A stretch of DNA of 64,000 nucleotides from Bizionia sp. (GTDB lineage: Bacteria; Bacteroidota; Bacteroidia; Flavobacteriales; Flavobacteriaceae): NCBI GenBank assembly GCA_020631395.1, contig JAHDHI010000019.1, positions 1 through 64,000 of the forward strand, given 5' to 3'. Positions 53,091 through 62,283 of this stretch are shown here, piece by piece (positions within the stretch are counted from its first letter, which is position 1; each line of letters starts with the position of its first letter). The notes under the pieces are model-generated. The model had not been told where the DNA came from. It did no database searches and saw only the letters and a list, made by a program, of their open reading frames with translations. The translations under genes and the position numbers were made by a program.

Positions 53091-54335
53091 ATGAAAATCA
53101 AAGCCCATTATAAAGCATCTTCTTTAAGCAACGCCATATTTCTATGCCTAATCATATCCATTGTATGTGGTAGCTTGGTTTTGATATCCCATTACCAAAA
53201 TGTATTGAATGACAAGTTGGAAATGAGCAATCATTTGATAAGTAGAAATGATTCGGCATTCAATCATTATATGAACAATCTTGAAACGCTTGCTTTCAAC
53301 GAGGAAACATCTTTGGATGTTTTCGATGATGGCATTTATTCCTTTGCAGAAAAAAAGAATTGGGGATTCTATGACATTTTGATAATCAAAACCATTTTCA
53401 AAAACGATACCATTTCAAAAATAGCCTTGGTAGGGGAAAAAAAGAATGACAATGACAATGACAATTTGGTGTTGTACGCAACGGATTACGACAAACCGTT
53501 GAAGCTCTCTGGGAAAACAACGATTTATGGAAACCAGAAAGTACCAAATGGAAAGACAGAACAAGCTTATATAAACAATCAAATAGGGAATGATGTCGTA
53601 ATAAGAGGAAAGCAACGAAAATCTGAAGATAGATTGCCAAAAATAGACAAGACCATCAATATGAACATAGGTAACTACGAGGTTGTATCCATAGGGAGCA
53701 TTGAGGAAGAGGTTTTCATAAATGGTTTTGAAAAGGAGACCAAAGTTGTCGATTTAAACGGAGTTGCAAACTTGGGAGATGTAACGTACAAAGGCAACTT
53801 GATCTTGACTTCGAAAAGCCCCATAGAAATAGAAGCCACTGCAATTTTGAACGATGTATTGCTAATTGCCCCCAAAGTGACCATAGACTCTGGGTTTATG
53901 GGAAACATTCAAATTATGGCCAAAGAAGAAGTAGTCGTTAATGAAAAGGCTATGCTAATGTATCCGTCCAGCATCTATGTCAAAAACGACATCGATTCGG
54001 TTTCGGTAAACATAAAAAAAGGATCTAAGTTGGCAGGAGGCATCGTCATAGATGGAAATACATACCAAGGAGCTTTGAGGCGAAAATTGACAATAGGAAA
54101 AGAAGCTACTGTAATTGGGGACGTATATTGCTATGGGAACACGCAAGTTGAAGGGGAAATAATAGGGAGCATCCATTCAGATCGATTTTTTCTGAAGACA
54201 AAATCATCAAGCTATGAGAATGTCATCTTAAATGCCATAATCAACAGAGACAGTCTACCAAAGGATTTCGTAGGTTTGCCACTATTTGAGAATAAAGGGA
54301 ACAAAAAAGAATATGTCAGCATTAAAACGTTTTAA
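53091..54335 (+). CDS. pseudopilin-K/PilX-like membrane protein with beta-helical domain
   Basis: This 414-residue protein has one N-terminal hydrophobic helix (NAIFLCLIISIVCGSLVLI, residues ~14-32) preceded by a short basic stretch, and no Glu at the pilin +5 position, as in GspK-like minor pseudopilins. The second half (about 200-385) is a run of short beta repeats, e.g. NLGDVTYKGNLILTSKSP and EATAILNDVLLIAPKV, then GKEATVIGDVYCYGNTQVEG, resembling bactofilin-type polymer-forming domains. It opens the secretion operon and overlaps the next pseudopilin gene by 23 bases. A tip or scaffold role is inferred. The family is not certain. Confidence 0.65.
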   Translation: MKIKAHYKASSLSNAIFLCLIISIVCGSLVLISHYQNVLNDKLEMSNHLISRNDSAFNHYMNNLETLAFNEETSLDVFDDGIYSFAEKKNWGFYDILIIKTIFKNDTISKIALVGEKKNDNDNDNLVLYATDYDKPLKLSGKTTIYGNQKVPNGKTEQAYINNQIGNDVVIRGKQRKSEDRLPKIDKTINMNIGNYEVVSIGSIEEEVFINGFEKETKVVDLNGVANLGDVTYKGNLILTSKSPIEIEATAILNDVLLIAPKVTIDSGFMGNIQIMAKEEVVVNEKAMLMYPSSIYVKNDIDSVSVNIKKGSKLAGGIVIDGNTYQGALRRKLTIGKEATVIGDVYCYGNTQVEGEIIGSIHSDRFFLKTKSSSYENVILNAIINRDSLPKDFVGLPLFENKGNKKEYVSIKTF

Positions 54336-54666
54336 ATACCTCAATGGATCCTCCATATTGGAGTCTGTAATTGCAATAGCAATTATATCCATTTGCATTT
54401 TGGTGGCATTTACAATATACATAAATGTCGTAAAGCGAAATGACCCCATAGCATATTATGCTGCAAAGCAGGAGGTGGAATTGCTGACACAAAATGCGAT
54501 AGAACAAAAAGACTATGAAAATGACAGCTATGGTTATGAGAATTATACCATTGTAAAAGAAGCGGAAATAAGAGAGGCAGAAAAAACGGTATTTTTGAAA
54601 TGGACCATAAAAACGGCAAATAAGACCTATGATGTCAAAAAAATAATTCCCTATGGTTATGAATAG
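54313..54666 (+). CDS. minor pseudopilin (prepilin-type N-terminus)
   Basis: The start at 54313 (ATG) gives MSALKRFKYLNG, then SSILESVIAIAIISICILVA: a short basic leader, cleavage after Gly12, Glu at +5 (Glu17) and a hydrophobic helix, exactly the class III prepilin pattern. The 117-residue protein lacks the DG-rich end of a major pseudopilin. It overlaps the preceding gene by 23 bases and the next by 8. Expected to be processed by the peptidase at 56750 and to join the pseudopilus tip as a GspH/I-type subunit. Confidence 0.85.
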   Translation: MSALKRFKYLNGSSILESVIAIAIISICILVAFTIYINVVKRNDPIAYYAAKQEVELLTQNAIEQKDYENDSYGYENYTIVKEAEIREAEKTVFLKWTIKTANKTYDVKKIIPYGYE

Positions 54667-55138
54667 ACAATTAAAGGGGTTTACGATATTGGAAGCCTTG
54701 TTAAGTCTTTTGATATTGAGCATAATCATAAGTCTAACCTATTTGATGTTCAATCTCTTCAATAGGCAAATGCTATTTTTCGAAAAGGAAAACACGCAAG
54801 TATTGCAGTATAACCTATTTAACAAGACCATTAAATATGATATGAATGCTTCAAATGGTTTTGACATGGAAGGAAATACGCTGGTCTTTAAAAGATATGA
54901 TGATGTGGAAATCGTCTATAGTTTCGAAAAGACGCATATATTGAGAGCACATAATGAAACAATGGATACATTTAGACTTCAAGTAACGGAATACAAGTTC
55001 TTTGAAGAAGAAGAACGAGAAGAATCGAAAAGGCTGGAAGTATCGTTGAAGCTATTGGAGGAAACAATGGTGACTCATTATTTCTTGACCCAAAATAACG
55101 CAGAACGGATAAATAAAAAATATTTCAATGAAGATTGA
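54659..55138 (+). CDS. minor pseudopilin (prepilin-type N-terminus)
   Basis: The start at 54659 gives MNRQLKG, then FTILEALLSLLILSIIISL: cleavage after Gly7, Phe at +1, Glu at +5 (Glu12) and a hydrophobic helix. Two codons upstream another ATG exists (54653), but the shorter leader is more usual. The 159-residue body is rich in charged and aromatic residues (NLFNKTIKYDMNASNG), like GspJ/PilW-type subunits. It overlaps neighbours on both sides (8 and 11 bases). Confidence 0.85.
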   Translation: MNRQLKGFTILEALLSLLILSIIISLTYLMFNLFNRQMLFFEKENTQVLQYNLFNKTIKYDMNASNGFDMEGNTLVFKRYDDVEIVYSFEKTHILRAHNETMDTFRLQVTEYKFFEEEEREESKRLEVSLKLLEETMVTHYFLTQNNAERINKKYFNED

Positions 55139-56252
55139 TGTTGGTTCATATACCAAGGAAGTCAAGAAGAAGGAGGCTCGGCAGTTTAATTTAAAATTGA
55201 ACGGCTCTCTTTTAAAGCGCTTTCCCGATAAGCAAAAAGAAGATTTCTATAGAGAATTTTCTACGCTTATCAAATCCGGGGTGGATTTCAATCAAGCATT
55301 GAAAATTTTAACGGAACAACAAAAGTCCAAATACATTCGTTCGGTGTATGAAGAGATTAACGATGCCGTCGTCAAGGGAAAACCATTGCATGAAACCATA
55401 CAAAGCTATCCTTTCTTTTCACCATACGAATACTATAGCATCAAAATAGGGGAGGAAACCAGACGATTGCCAGAAATATTTGATCAATTGCAAAAGTTCT
55501 ATGCCAGAAAAATTAAAATGAAACGACAAATAGTCTCCGTTTTGGCCTATCCGGTCTTTGTGTTGTCAATCACATTTGCGGTATTGTATTTCATGCTTAA
55601 CTACGTAGTACCAATGTTTGCCTCCGTGTTTCAGCAATTTGGAAAGGAATTGCCAGAAATAACAAAATTCGTAGTAAGACTGTCAGATAACTTCAGTACG
55701 ATGGCATTGGTGACTGGTGTTGTGATGTTATCGTTGTTTGTAATGCAGCGCATTCTTAAAAACAACGACAAATACAAGGCCATAATGGCTTCACTGCTTT
55801 TGAAAACACCATTTTTCGGTAAGCTCATTCAAAAAATATACCTGGCAAGATTCTGTCAATCATTGAGTTTGTTGCTCTCTGCAAAGACGCCGTTGATTAC
55901 GGCTTTGGACTTAACCGAAAAGATGATAACCTTCCATCCCATAAAGCAAGCAATTTCCAAAAGCAAAAAAGACATCCTAAAAGGAGAAACATTGACAAAC
56001 AGTTTGAAAAAGCATAAATTTTTCACGCCCAAAATAATATCTTTGACCTCGATAGGAGAACAAATTAACGAGTTGGACAAAATGTATGATGGGTTGGCAA
56101 ATCAATATAACGAAGACATAGATCACTCTACCAAGATGATTGGTACCATTTTGGAACCCTTGATGATTTTAATAATAGGAGGAATCGTTGGATTCATAAT
56201 GGTGGCAATGTATTCGCCTCTGTTCGACTTGAGTAAAATCATTGAAAATTAA
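55128..56252 (+). CDS. gspF: inner-membrane platform protein GspF/PilC-like
   Basis: This 374-residue protein has the duplicated T2SF domain: a first cytoplasmic block (FYREFSTLIKSGVDFNQALKIL), an inner-membrane pair near 150-215 (VLAYPVFVLSITFAVLYFML), a second cytoplasmic block (FCQSLSLLLSAKTPLITALDL) and a final membrane segment (EPLMILIIGGIVGFIMVAMY). The platform couples the GspE ATPase to pseudopilus growth. Family length is about 400. It overlaps the minor pseudopilin gene by 11 bases and is followed by a 79-base gap holding a possible internal promoter. Confidence 0.93.
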   Translation: MKIDVGSYTKEVKKKEARQFNLKLNGSLLKRFPDKQKEDFYREFSTLIKSGVDFNQALKILTEQQKSKYIRSVYEEINDAVVKGKPLHETIQSYPFFSPYEYYSIKIGEETRRLPEIFDQLQKFYARKIKMKRQIVSVLAYPVFVLSITFAVLYFMLNYVVPMFASVFQQFGKELPEITKFVVRLSDNFSTMALVTGVVMLSLFVMQRILKNNDKYKAIMASLLLKTPFFGKLIQKIYLARFCQSLSLLLSAKTPLITALDLTEKMITFHPIKQAISKSKKDILKGETLTNSLKKHKFFTPKIISLTSIGEQINELDKMYDGLANQYNEDIDHSTKMIGTILEPLMILIIGGIVGFIMVAMYSPLFDLSKIIEN

Positions 56253-56276
56253 TGAAAAAAATCTATTTGGATATCA

Positions 56277-56284
56277 TATATTTG
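56277..56284 (+). promoter_or_regulatory. possible internal -7 box before the major pseudopilin
   Basis: TATATTTG matches TAnnTTTG in the only sizeable gap of the secretion operon, 48 bases before the pseudopilin ATG. No well-spaced -33 element is seen, so this is tentative. A boost for the most abundant subunit would make sense. Confidence 0.35.
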
Positions 56285-56331
56285 TCGGCTGACTTTCAAA
56301 TAATTAACTCTATAAAAAAAACAATGTAAAA

Positions 56332-56748
56332 ATGATAAGGACAAAAACCAAAAAACACCATTTAAAAGCCTATTCTTTGTCTGAAATATTAATAGTACTT
56401 TGCATCATAGGGATTCTAATCTATTTGGTGTTGCCAAGTCAAGCACCAGTAGTGGCAATGGCAAAATCCACGGAAGCTCAGAACATGTTGACAATGGTGC
56501 ATAGTTTGGAGAAGAATCATTTTTACAGACATTCCAAATACTCATCGGATCTCAAGGAAATAAACTTCGAACAGGTTGCGACCATTGCAGAAGGAGGCCA
56601 AGCAGTATATAAAATCGAAATCATAGAAGCTTCTTTGAACGGTTTCAAGGCAACAGCGACATCTCTTCAGGATTTTGATGGAGATGGTGTCTACAATACG
56701 TGGCAAATAGATCAGAATAGAAAACTAGAAGAAATAATCAAAGACTAA
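56332..56748 (+). CDS. gspG: major pseudopilin GspG-like
   Basis: This 138-residue prepilin-like protein reads MIRTKTKKHHLKA, then YSLSEILIVLCIIGILIYLV: a 13-residue basic leader, hydrophobic helix and Glu at +5 (Glu18). The residue before the cleavage site is Ala13 instead of the near-universal Gly. The C-terminal DFDGDGVYNTW is a calcium-loop-like ending, the GspG hallmark, and the total length fits GspG. It should polymerise into the pseudopilus. The peptidase gene starts 1 base after its stop. Confidence 0.88.
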   Translation: MIRTKTKKHHLKAYSLSEILIVLCIIGILIYLVLPSQAPVVAMAKSTEAQNMLTMVHSLEKNHFYRHSKYSSDLKEINFEQVATIAEGGQAVYKIEIIEASLNGFKATATSLQDFDGDGVYNTWQIDQNRKLEEIIKD

Positions 56749-56749
56749 G

Positions 56750-57232
56750 TTGGAGCTTCATATAACCATTTCTATTTTGGCAGTGACATTGCTTTTCGTT
56801 TTTTTTCAAGATTTGAAGAACAGAAGCATTCATATCGCACTTCCTATCCTAATTTTTGCTTTGGGATTGGTCATGAATTATTTGTCCTTGGACTTGAGTT
56901 TTAAAGACATCTTGTACAATATACTGTTCATTGCAATGAACATTGTAGGTCTAATCCTTTATTTTTCCATAAAAAACAAAGGGTATGTGAATCCTATCGA
57001 TAAATCCTTAGGAATGGGAGACATAGCCTTTTTCTTAGCCATAGTGCCATTGTTCAATTTCAGATCCTTCATATTGTTTTTCATATTCGGATTGGTGTTT
57101 TCTTTGATGGCGCATGGTATCTATTCATTGTTCGAAAAAAATGTTACGATACCCTTGGCAGGATATCTGTCACTTTTTTTAATGCTTGTTCTTGGAGCAA
57201 AACACATATTGAAAATTGATTTGGCATTATGA
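56750..57232 (+). CDS. short prepilin peptidase (A24 family)
   Basis: This 160-residue multi-spanning membrane protein has both aspartates of A24 peptidases: Asp21 in FFQDLKNRSIH and Asp91 in LGMGD (the GxGD motif). About six hydrophobic helices are visible. It lacks the N-terminal cysteine-motif methyltransferase part (full-length GspO/PilD is about 280 residues), so cleavage without N-methylation by this protein is expected. The only plausible start is TTG at 56750, since the next Met is residue 42, after the first catalytic Asp. Likely cleaves the prepilin leaders encoded in the same operon. Confidence 0.85.
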   Translation: MELHITISILAVTLLFVFFQDLKNRSIHIALPILIFALGLVMNYLSLDLSFKDILYNILFIAMNIVGLILYFSIKNKGYVNPIDKSLGMGDIAFFLAIVPLFNFRSFILFFIFGLVFSLMAHGIYSLFEKNVTIPLAGYLSLFLMLVLGAKHILKIDLAL

Positions 57233-58641
57233 AAGACCTAAACAACATACAGCTGTTGGAGTTGAGTGTTGCTTTGCAACAGTCCATTAGCTCGGAAATA
57301 GCCAATCACTTTTCGGTCATACCAAAGGCAATGGAGGACAAAGCCATGTCCTTTTACATAGATGAAGCAAGAAACAATGAATTAAATAATATAAAAGGAG
57401 AACTTAGGTTGATTTTTGACAAAGCAATTGTTTTGGAATCCGTTGCGTCTCCTTTAATTAAAAAAGCGTTGTCCACCTATTACAGGACCAATGACAACAA
57501 GCCCAAAATGGTGTCTTATGGAAATGATTTTCTTGAAGAACTCATTTTTGAAGCAAAACATATAAATGCCAGTGACATCCATATAGAGATATATGAGGAA
57601 GATGTAAGGGTGCGCCTAAGGATAGATGGGCACTTGATAGAAAAGAACCATATAAAGAAGGATTACTATTTGGAGTTGATCAATCAAATCAAGATAAAAT
57701 CCAACTTGGATATCACCGAGAAGAGATTGCCGCAGGATGGAAGGATAGAATATGAGGATTTCGACATCAGGGTTTCCATTTTGCCAACGCATCATGGCGA
57801 GAAAGTGGTCATGAGGATTCTTGGAAGAGATGCCTCCCATTTGGACATAACCCAATTGGGTTTTGAAAAAGAAGAGTTGGCCTTGTATATGGAAGCCGTT
57901 AAAAAAACGAACGGAATCGTATTGATAAGTGGGCCGACGGGATCCGGTAAGACTACGACGCTATATGGTACTTTGAAATACCTCAATGACATAAAGAGGA
58001 ACATCGTTACGGTGGAAGATCCCATAGAATACACCTTGAAGGGGATCAATCAAGTACAATTGAAAGAAGACATCGGGTTGACGTTTTCTTCTGCATTGCG
58101 TTCTTTCTTGAGACAAGACCCGGACATCATAATGTTGGGAGAAATAAGGGACGGAGAAACAGCACAAATGGCCATTAGAGCTTCTTTGACCGGTCACTTG
58201 GTTCTATCGACTATACATACGAATTCCGCAACAGGAACCATTTCCAGACTTGTAGACATGGGAGTGCCTCCTTTCTTGATTGCAGAAACAATAAACATAT
58301 CCGTGGCACAGCGCTTGGTAAGAACCTTGTGCAAAGCCTGCAAGCGAGAAGCTATCTTCAACGAAGACGATTTGCCACATTCGTTTGAAATGCCCAAACA
58401 ACTCAAAGTACACTTTGTAGCCGAAGGTTGCGATGAATGTTACCATACGGGATATAGAGGCAGACGTGCCATCTATGAGATATTGCCAATAAACAAAGAC
58501 GTGGCAGATGCCATAAAGAAGAATACTTTGGAACAAACAAATTTTATTAACGACAATAGGCTTTCAGACAAGGCTTTCGATTTGCTGTCGAAAGGATTGA
58601 CTTCTTTGGATGAAATCTACCCAATGCTTATAAATTCATAA
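57229..58641 (+). CDS. gspE: secretion ATPase GspE/PilB-like
   Basis: This 470-residue ATPase has an N2 domain with DIHIEIYEEDVRVRLRIDG (near 116-134), Walker A GPTGSGKTT (235-243), Asp box TVEDPIEY, Walker B IIMLGEIRD (300-308), the His box GHLVLSTIHTN and a zinc tetracysteine (Cys368/371 and Cys401/404). That set defines the assembly ATPase of T2SS and type IV pili. No second, PilT-type retraction ATPase is encoded in the window. The ATG overlaps the peptidase stop (ATGA). Confidence 0.95.
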   Translation: MKDLNNIQLLELSVALQQSISSEIANHFSVIPKAMEDKAMSFYIDEARNNELNNIKGELRLIFDKAIVLESVASPLIKKALSTYYRTNDNKPKMVSYGNDFLEELIFEAKHINASDIHIEIYEEDVRVRLRIDGHLIEKNHIKKDYYLELINQIKIKSNLDITEKRLPQDGRIEYEDFDIRVSILPTHHGEKVVMRILGRDASHLDITQLGFEKEELALYMEAVKKTNGIVLISGPTGSGKTTTLYGTLKYLNDIKRNIVTVEDPIEYTLKGINQVQLKEDIGLTFSSALRSFLRQDPDIIMLGEIRDGETAQMAIRASLTGHLVLSTIHTNSATGTISRLVDMGVPPFLIAETINISVAQRLVRTLCKACKREAIFNEDDLPHSFEMPKQLKVHFVAEGCDECYHTGYRGRRAIYEILPINKDVADAIKKNTLEQTNFINDNRLSDKAFDLLSKGLTSLDEIYPMLINS

Positions 58642-58645
58642 AAAA

Positions 58646-60571
58646 ATGCCCTACAAATACATATTGCTAACCATTTTGATTTGCTTTCTCAGTTTAGGAC
58701 ATTCACAGTCCAATACAGTGGATTTTCAAAATGAATTGGAAGAACTTTCCAAAACCAAGGAAGGGCTCAACGAAGCCATTAGAATCGATTTGACAGGCTT
58801 GACTCTCTATGACTTCATAGGTACCTTGGCTGGCGAACACAAACTTAACGTCAGTGTGGATTCACAATTGAACCAAATGGTAACTGGAAATTTTTTCGAC
58901 ATTCCCATAAAAGAAGTTTTCTTGTTTTTGGTGAAAAAACATGATTTGGAAGCAAGCATATCCAATACCATCATCGTTTTCAACAAGAAGAAGGAAGAAG
59001 TTGTCGTTGAAAAGCCAAAACCATTGAAGGTGATTGACGTAAGTTTCAACAACCAAAATCAATTTTTATCGGTTAAACTCAAAAACGATTCTCTACCAAG
59101 AGTTGCACAAGCCATCACAGATGCCTCCAAGCGAAACGTTGTCTTGGCACCAAATGTAAAGGCCGAAAAGGTATCTGCCTACATTTTGAACAGGCCTTTT
59201 GACCAAGTTATGGAAATGTTGGCAAAATCCAATGATTTGGTATTGACCAAAGATGAAAACGAAAATTACTTTTTGGAGAAGGATACAGCACCAAAGGAAG
59301 ATCCCAAAAAAGCATCGAGTTCCAGAAGAGGAGTACGAAAAGGAAAGACGGGAAACAGTTATGCAAAAGGTGAATCCGGAAGTTTTGTAATAGAAACAAG
59401 CGAGCAAGGATTCTTGAATGTCAAGGCTTTTGAAGCTGACGCAGCAGACATGTTGACGGAAGCAGCAGAGAAATTGCACATAAATTTCTTCATGTACAAC
59501 ACTCCGGAAGGAGTCAACACGACTTTGGTTGCCAATGGAATAACATTCGACAATCTATTGAATCATTTGTTCAAAGGTGAAAAGTATACCTATAAGAAAA
59601 CAGAGGATCTATACCTAATTGGAGAGCATAAGACGGAAGGGCTGCGAACTACCGAATTGATACAGTTGGAAAACAGGTCCATAGAGTCCGTTCAAGCATC
59701 TTTGCCGAAATCGGTAATAGAAAACTTGGAAGTAAAGGAGTTTTTGGAATTGAATGGTTTTGTTGTTGCAGGATCCAAAAACCACATCCAAGAATTCAAG
59801 GACTACATTCGCGAGATAGACAGGGTAGTACCAGTCATTCAAATAGAAGTCATAATTGTACAGTATCAAAAATCGTATGAAATACAAACAGGGCTGCAAG
59901 CTGGGATAGACAATCAACAACGAACCACATCTGGAGTGTTGTTTCCTACAAGTGACGTTGCACTAAACTCCACATCTGTAAACAGTCTGATAGATGCTTT
60001 CAATGGATTGGGGATCGTCAAGCTTGGGAAGGTAACAAAGAATTTCTATTTGAATTTGAAGGCTTTGGAAAACAATTCATTGATCAAGCTGTCGTCGACA
60101 CCTCGATTGGTCACGCTCAACGGGCACGAAGCCAATTCTTCCATAGGGGAAACGAACTATTATTTCGAGCAGAACAACCAATTGATCAACAGAGGGGTCA
60201 ATGACAATATTCTACAAAGTGGTACATGGAAATCAACAGAAGCCAATCTAAGCATCAACATCACACCTTATGTTTCCAAAGATGAAAACGTGACGTTGAC
60301 CATTGGGGTGGAAAAAAGCTCCTTCTTGGCACGTGCTGGAGAAAATGCCCCTCCAGGAAAAGCCACGCAAAAGTTTGAATCCATGGTTCGTGTAAAAAAC
60401 AATGAAATGGTGCTGTTGGGAGGATTGGATGAATTGGAAAATGAAAACTCGGGGACTGGAACGCCATTCTTTTCTAGAATACCCGTCATAAAATGGTTTT
60501 TCAGCAGCCGTAAAAAACGTAAAGACAAGTCCAAACTTCACATATTCATTAAACCGACGGTAACGTATTGA
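58646..60571 (+). CDS. gspD: secretin GspD/PilQ-like
   Basis: This 641-residue outer-membrane secretin has a signal peptide (YILLTILICFLSLGHSQ). Several N-terminal periplasmic domains follow (including DFIGTLAGEHKLNVSVDSQL, here by its ends DFIGTLA and LNVSVD, and a linker rich in Ser/Arg/Lys near 215-235). The N3-like segment has ESVQASLPKSVIENL. The secretin core contains VPVIQIEVIIV, LSSTPRLVTLNGHEA and NEMVLLGGL, and the close is FFSSRKKRKDKSKLHIFIKPTV. No pilotin-binding S-domain is evident. It forms the exit pore and shares one base with the next gene. Confidence 0.93.
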   Translation: MPYKYILLTILICFLSLGHSQSNTVDFQNELEELSKTKEGLNEAIRIDLTGLTLYDFIGTLAGEHKLNVSVDSQLNQMVTGNFFDIPIKEVFLFLVKKHDLEASISNTIIVFNKKKEEVVVEKPKPLKVIDVSFNNQNQFLSVKLKNDSLPRVAQAITDASKRNVVLAPNVKAEKVSAYILNRPFDQVMEMLAKSNDLVLTKDENENYFLEKDTAPKEDPKKASSSRRGVRKGKTGNSYAKGESGSFVIETSEQGFLNVKAFEADAADMLTEAAEKLHINFFMYNTPEGVNTTLVANGITFDNLLNHLFKGEKYTYKKTEDLYLIGEHKTEGLRTTELIQLENRSIESVQASLPKSVIENLEVKEFLELNGFVVAGSKNHIQEFKDYIREIDRVVPVIQIEVIIVQYQKSYEIQTGLQAGIDNQQRTTSGVLFPTSDVALNSTSVNSLIDAFNGLGIVKLGKVTKNFYLNLKALENNSLIKLSSTPRLVTLNGHEANSSIGETNYYFEQNNQLINRGVNDNILQSGTWKSTEANLSINITPYVSKDENVTLTIGVEKSSFLARAGENAPPGKATQKFESMVRVKNNEMVLLGGLDELENENSGTGTPFFSRIPVIKWFFSSRKKRKDKSKLHIFIKPTVTY

Positions 60572-61755
60572 TGCTAGACAAGATCAAAGACATATTAAGC
60601 TTGGAGCGTAGGTTTTACGTTGTTGGGGTTTCCAATGACGAAGCAGGTACAAGCTATTCGTTGCTTACGGTGGAACTAAAGGGTGAAGAACTGAAAATAG
60701 AAGATCGTTATGCATCAAACGCGATGGATGACGATTTTTTGAATAAGCTAGCAAAGGATTGTCCTGTGTTGTTGTATGTAGAAGGAGACAATCTCATAAA
60801 TAAAATAGTGGACAATAAGGTTGGTTACAGGAATAACTTGATTTTCAAGGCCAATCCAGACGATTTCTATTTTTATGAATACCATCAAGGCGAGAAGGTA
60901 TATGCTTCGGTTTGCAGAAAAACCAACATAGACTTGCATGTAAAAGCCATTGAAGACTTGAATCTATTTGTATTTCATATAGCTTTTGGTCCATTTGCAA
61001 TGGCCAACCTATTGCCTTTGGTAAAGGATTTTTCAGAAATACAATCCAAACGATATGCCTTGGAGTTGTCCGAAGGTCAGGTGATAGATTTTAAGGAAAA
61101 GAAAGCTTCCAATGGAAGTTATACTATTAATGGAGATACGTTTTTAGAAGTAGAAATACCATTGTTGGCGACATTTTTCAGCTATAAGTATCCTAGCGAG
61201 ATCGTTAATGGGGATACACTGGATTTTAGCGTAAACAAATCTGAATTCAAGTTTAAAAAATGGTTTAGAGTAGCTGGCATCTTTGCACTTGTATTTATGA
61301 TGCTATCACTGTTTGCCAGTCATTTTCTAAACGATCATTATCAAGAGCAATTGACTCGAAAGGAAGAAAGTTACATTCGTTCCCAAGCAAAGACGGCAGA
61401 GATTGACAGGTTGAGAGAGGAAGTGGCATTGAAGGAAAGGATTCTTATGGAAAACAGGATGAACAATAAGAATTTCATCACAAAATACATTTCGGAGATA
61501 AGCAACTCCGTGCCAAATGACATTACATTGAAAACGATTTCCGTCTTTCCGGAGACGAAGAAGATTAGACCAAAAGAAAAGATCAATTTTCAATCCAATA
61601 CAATAATTGTAGAAGGGGAGGCACTCAGGGATGATGCATTCAATGAATGGGTAAAGCAATTGAAGTCACATGAATGGATAACGGTATTCGAGATTACCGA
61701 ATACAACCAATCAGACAAAAGAACGAATACTTTTAAAATAGAAACCAAGATATAG
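60571..61755 (+). CDS. GspL/PilM-N-like inner-membrane protein
   Basis: The ATG at 60571 overlaps the secretin stop by one base and gives 394 residues. The cytoplasmic half (1-225) fits a degenerate actin-like GspL/PilM fold (FYVVGVSNDEAGTSYSLLTV). One membrane helix follows (WFRVAGIFALVFMMLSLFA, near 230-250), then a coiled coil and a ferredoxin-like periplasmic domain with SVPNDITLKTISVFPE and IIVEGEALRDDAFNEWV, as in PilN/GspL. GspL docks the GspE ATPase to the envelope. The assignment rests on layout, position and the PilN-like motif; similarity is weak. Confidence 0.75.
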   Translation: MLDKIKDILSLERRFYVVGVSNDEAGTSYSLLTVELKGEELKIEDRYASNAMDDDFLNKLAKDCPVLLYVEGDNLINKIVDNKVGYRNNLIFKANPDDFYFYEYHQGEKVYASVCRKTNIDLHVKAIEDLNLFVFHIAFGPFAMANLLPLVKDFSEIQSKRYALELSEGQVIDFKEKKASNGSYTINGDTFLEVEIPLLATFFSYKYPSEIVNGDTLDFSVNKSEFKFKKWFRVAGIFALVFMMLSLFASHFLNDHYQEQLTRKEESYIRSQAKTAEIDRLREEVALKERILMENRMNNKNFITKYISEISNSVPNDITLKTISVFPETKKIRPKEKINFQSNTIIVEGEALRDDAFNEWVKQLKSHEWITVFEITEYNQSDKRTNTFKIETKI

Positions 61756-62283
61756 GTGTTTAACAACTTAACATACAAGCAAAGGTTTTTCGCTGTAGTG
61801 ATAGGATTTGTCTTTGTGTTTGCGGGAGCTTACAAAAGAAAGATGAGCCATACATTGGATTCAAGGCGAAAATTGGATTTGGTGGAAGAAAAGCTAGCCA
61901 ACACCAATCAATCCAGCAATGTGCTATCGAGCTTGCAAGGCGAGGTAAAACGACTGGACGACATCATTGGAGGGAATAATTTAAAACCCGAATTGGTACA
62001 GCCCAACATCTTGGATTTCATAACGGGACAGGATATGGAAACCAACGTGGTATCCATAGAAGACGTACATTTGCATTCCGATTCCGAATTCAAAATCTAT
62101 TCGAATCAAATAGTGGTGGAAGGCGCTTTCAACGATTTAGTGACGTTGTTGTACAATATTGAAAAACAATACAAGGAATCCAGAATAGTAAGTACAAAAC
62201 TATATTCAAAGAAGAATTATCAAACCAATACGACAAAACTGTATTTAAAAATAATATTGCAGAACTATGAAAAGAATAAATAA
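61756..62283 (+). CDS. GspM/PilO-like inner-membrane protein
   Basis: The GTG start at 61756 follows the previous stop directly. The 175-residue protein has one N-terminal membrane helix (FFAVVIGFVFVFAGAY, residues ~10-27), a coiled coil (SRRKLDLVEEKLANTNQ), then a small ferredoxin-like domain containing NQIVVEGAFNDLVTLLYNIE, a PilO/GspM signature. It would pair with the GspL-like protein to hold the inner-membrane platform. It overlaps the following lipoprotein gene by 17 bases. Confidence 0.78.
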   Translation: MFNNLTYKQRFFAVVIGFVFVFAGAYKRKMSHTLDSRRKLDLVEEKLANTNQSSNVLSSLQGEVKRLDDIIGGNNLKPELVQPNILDFITGQDMETNVVSIEDVHLHSDSEFKIYSNQIVVEGAFNDLVTLLYNIEKQYKESRIVSTKLYSKKNYQTNTTKLYLKIILQNYEKNK

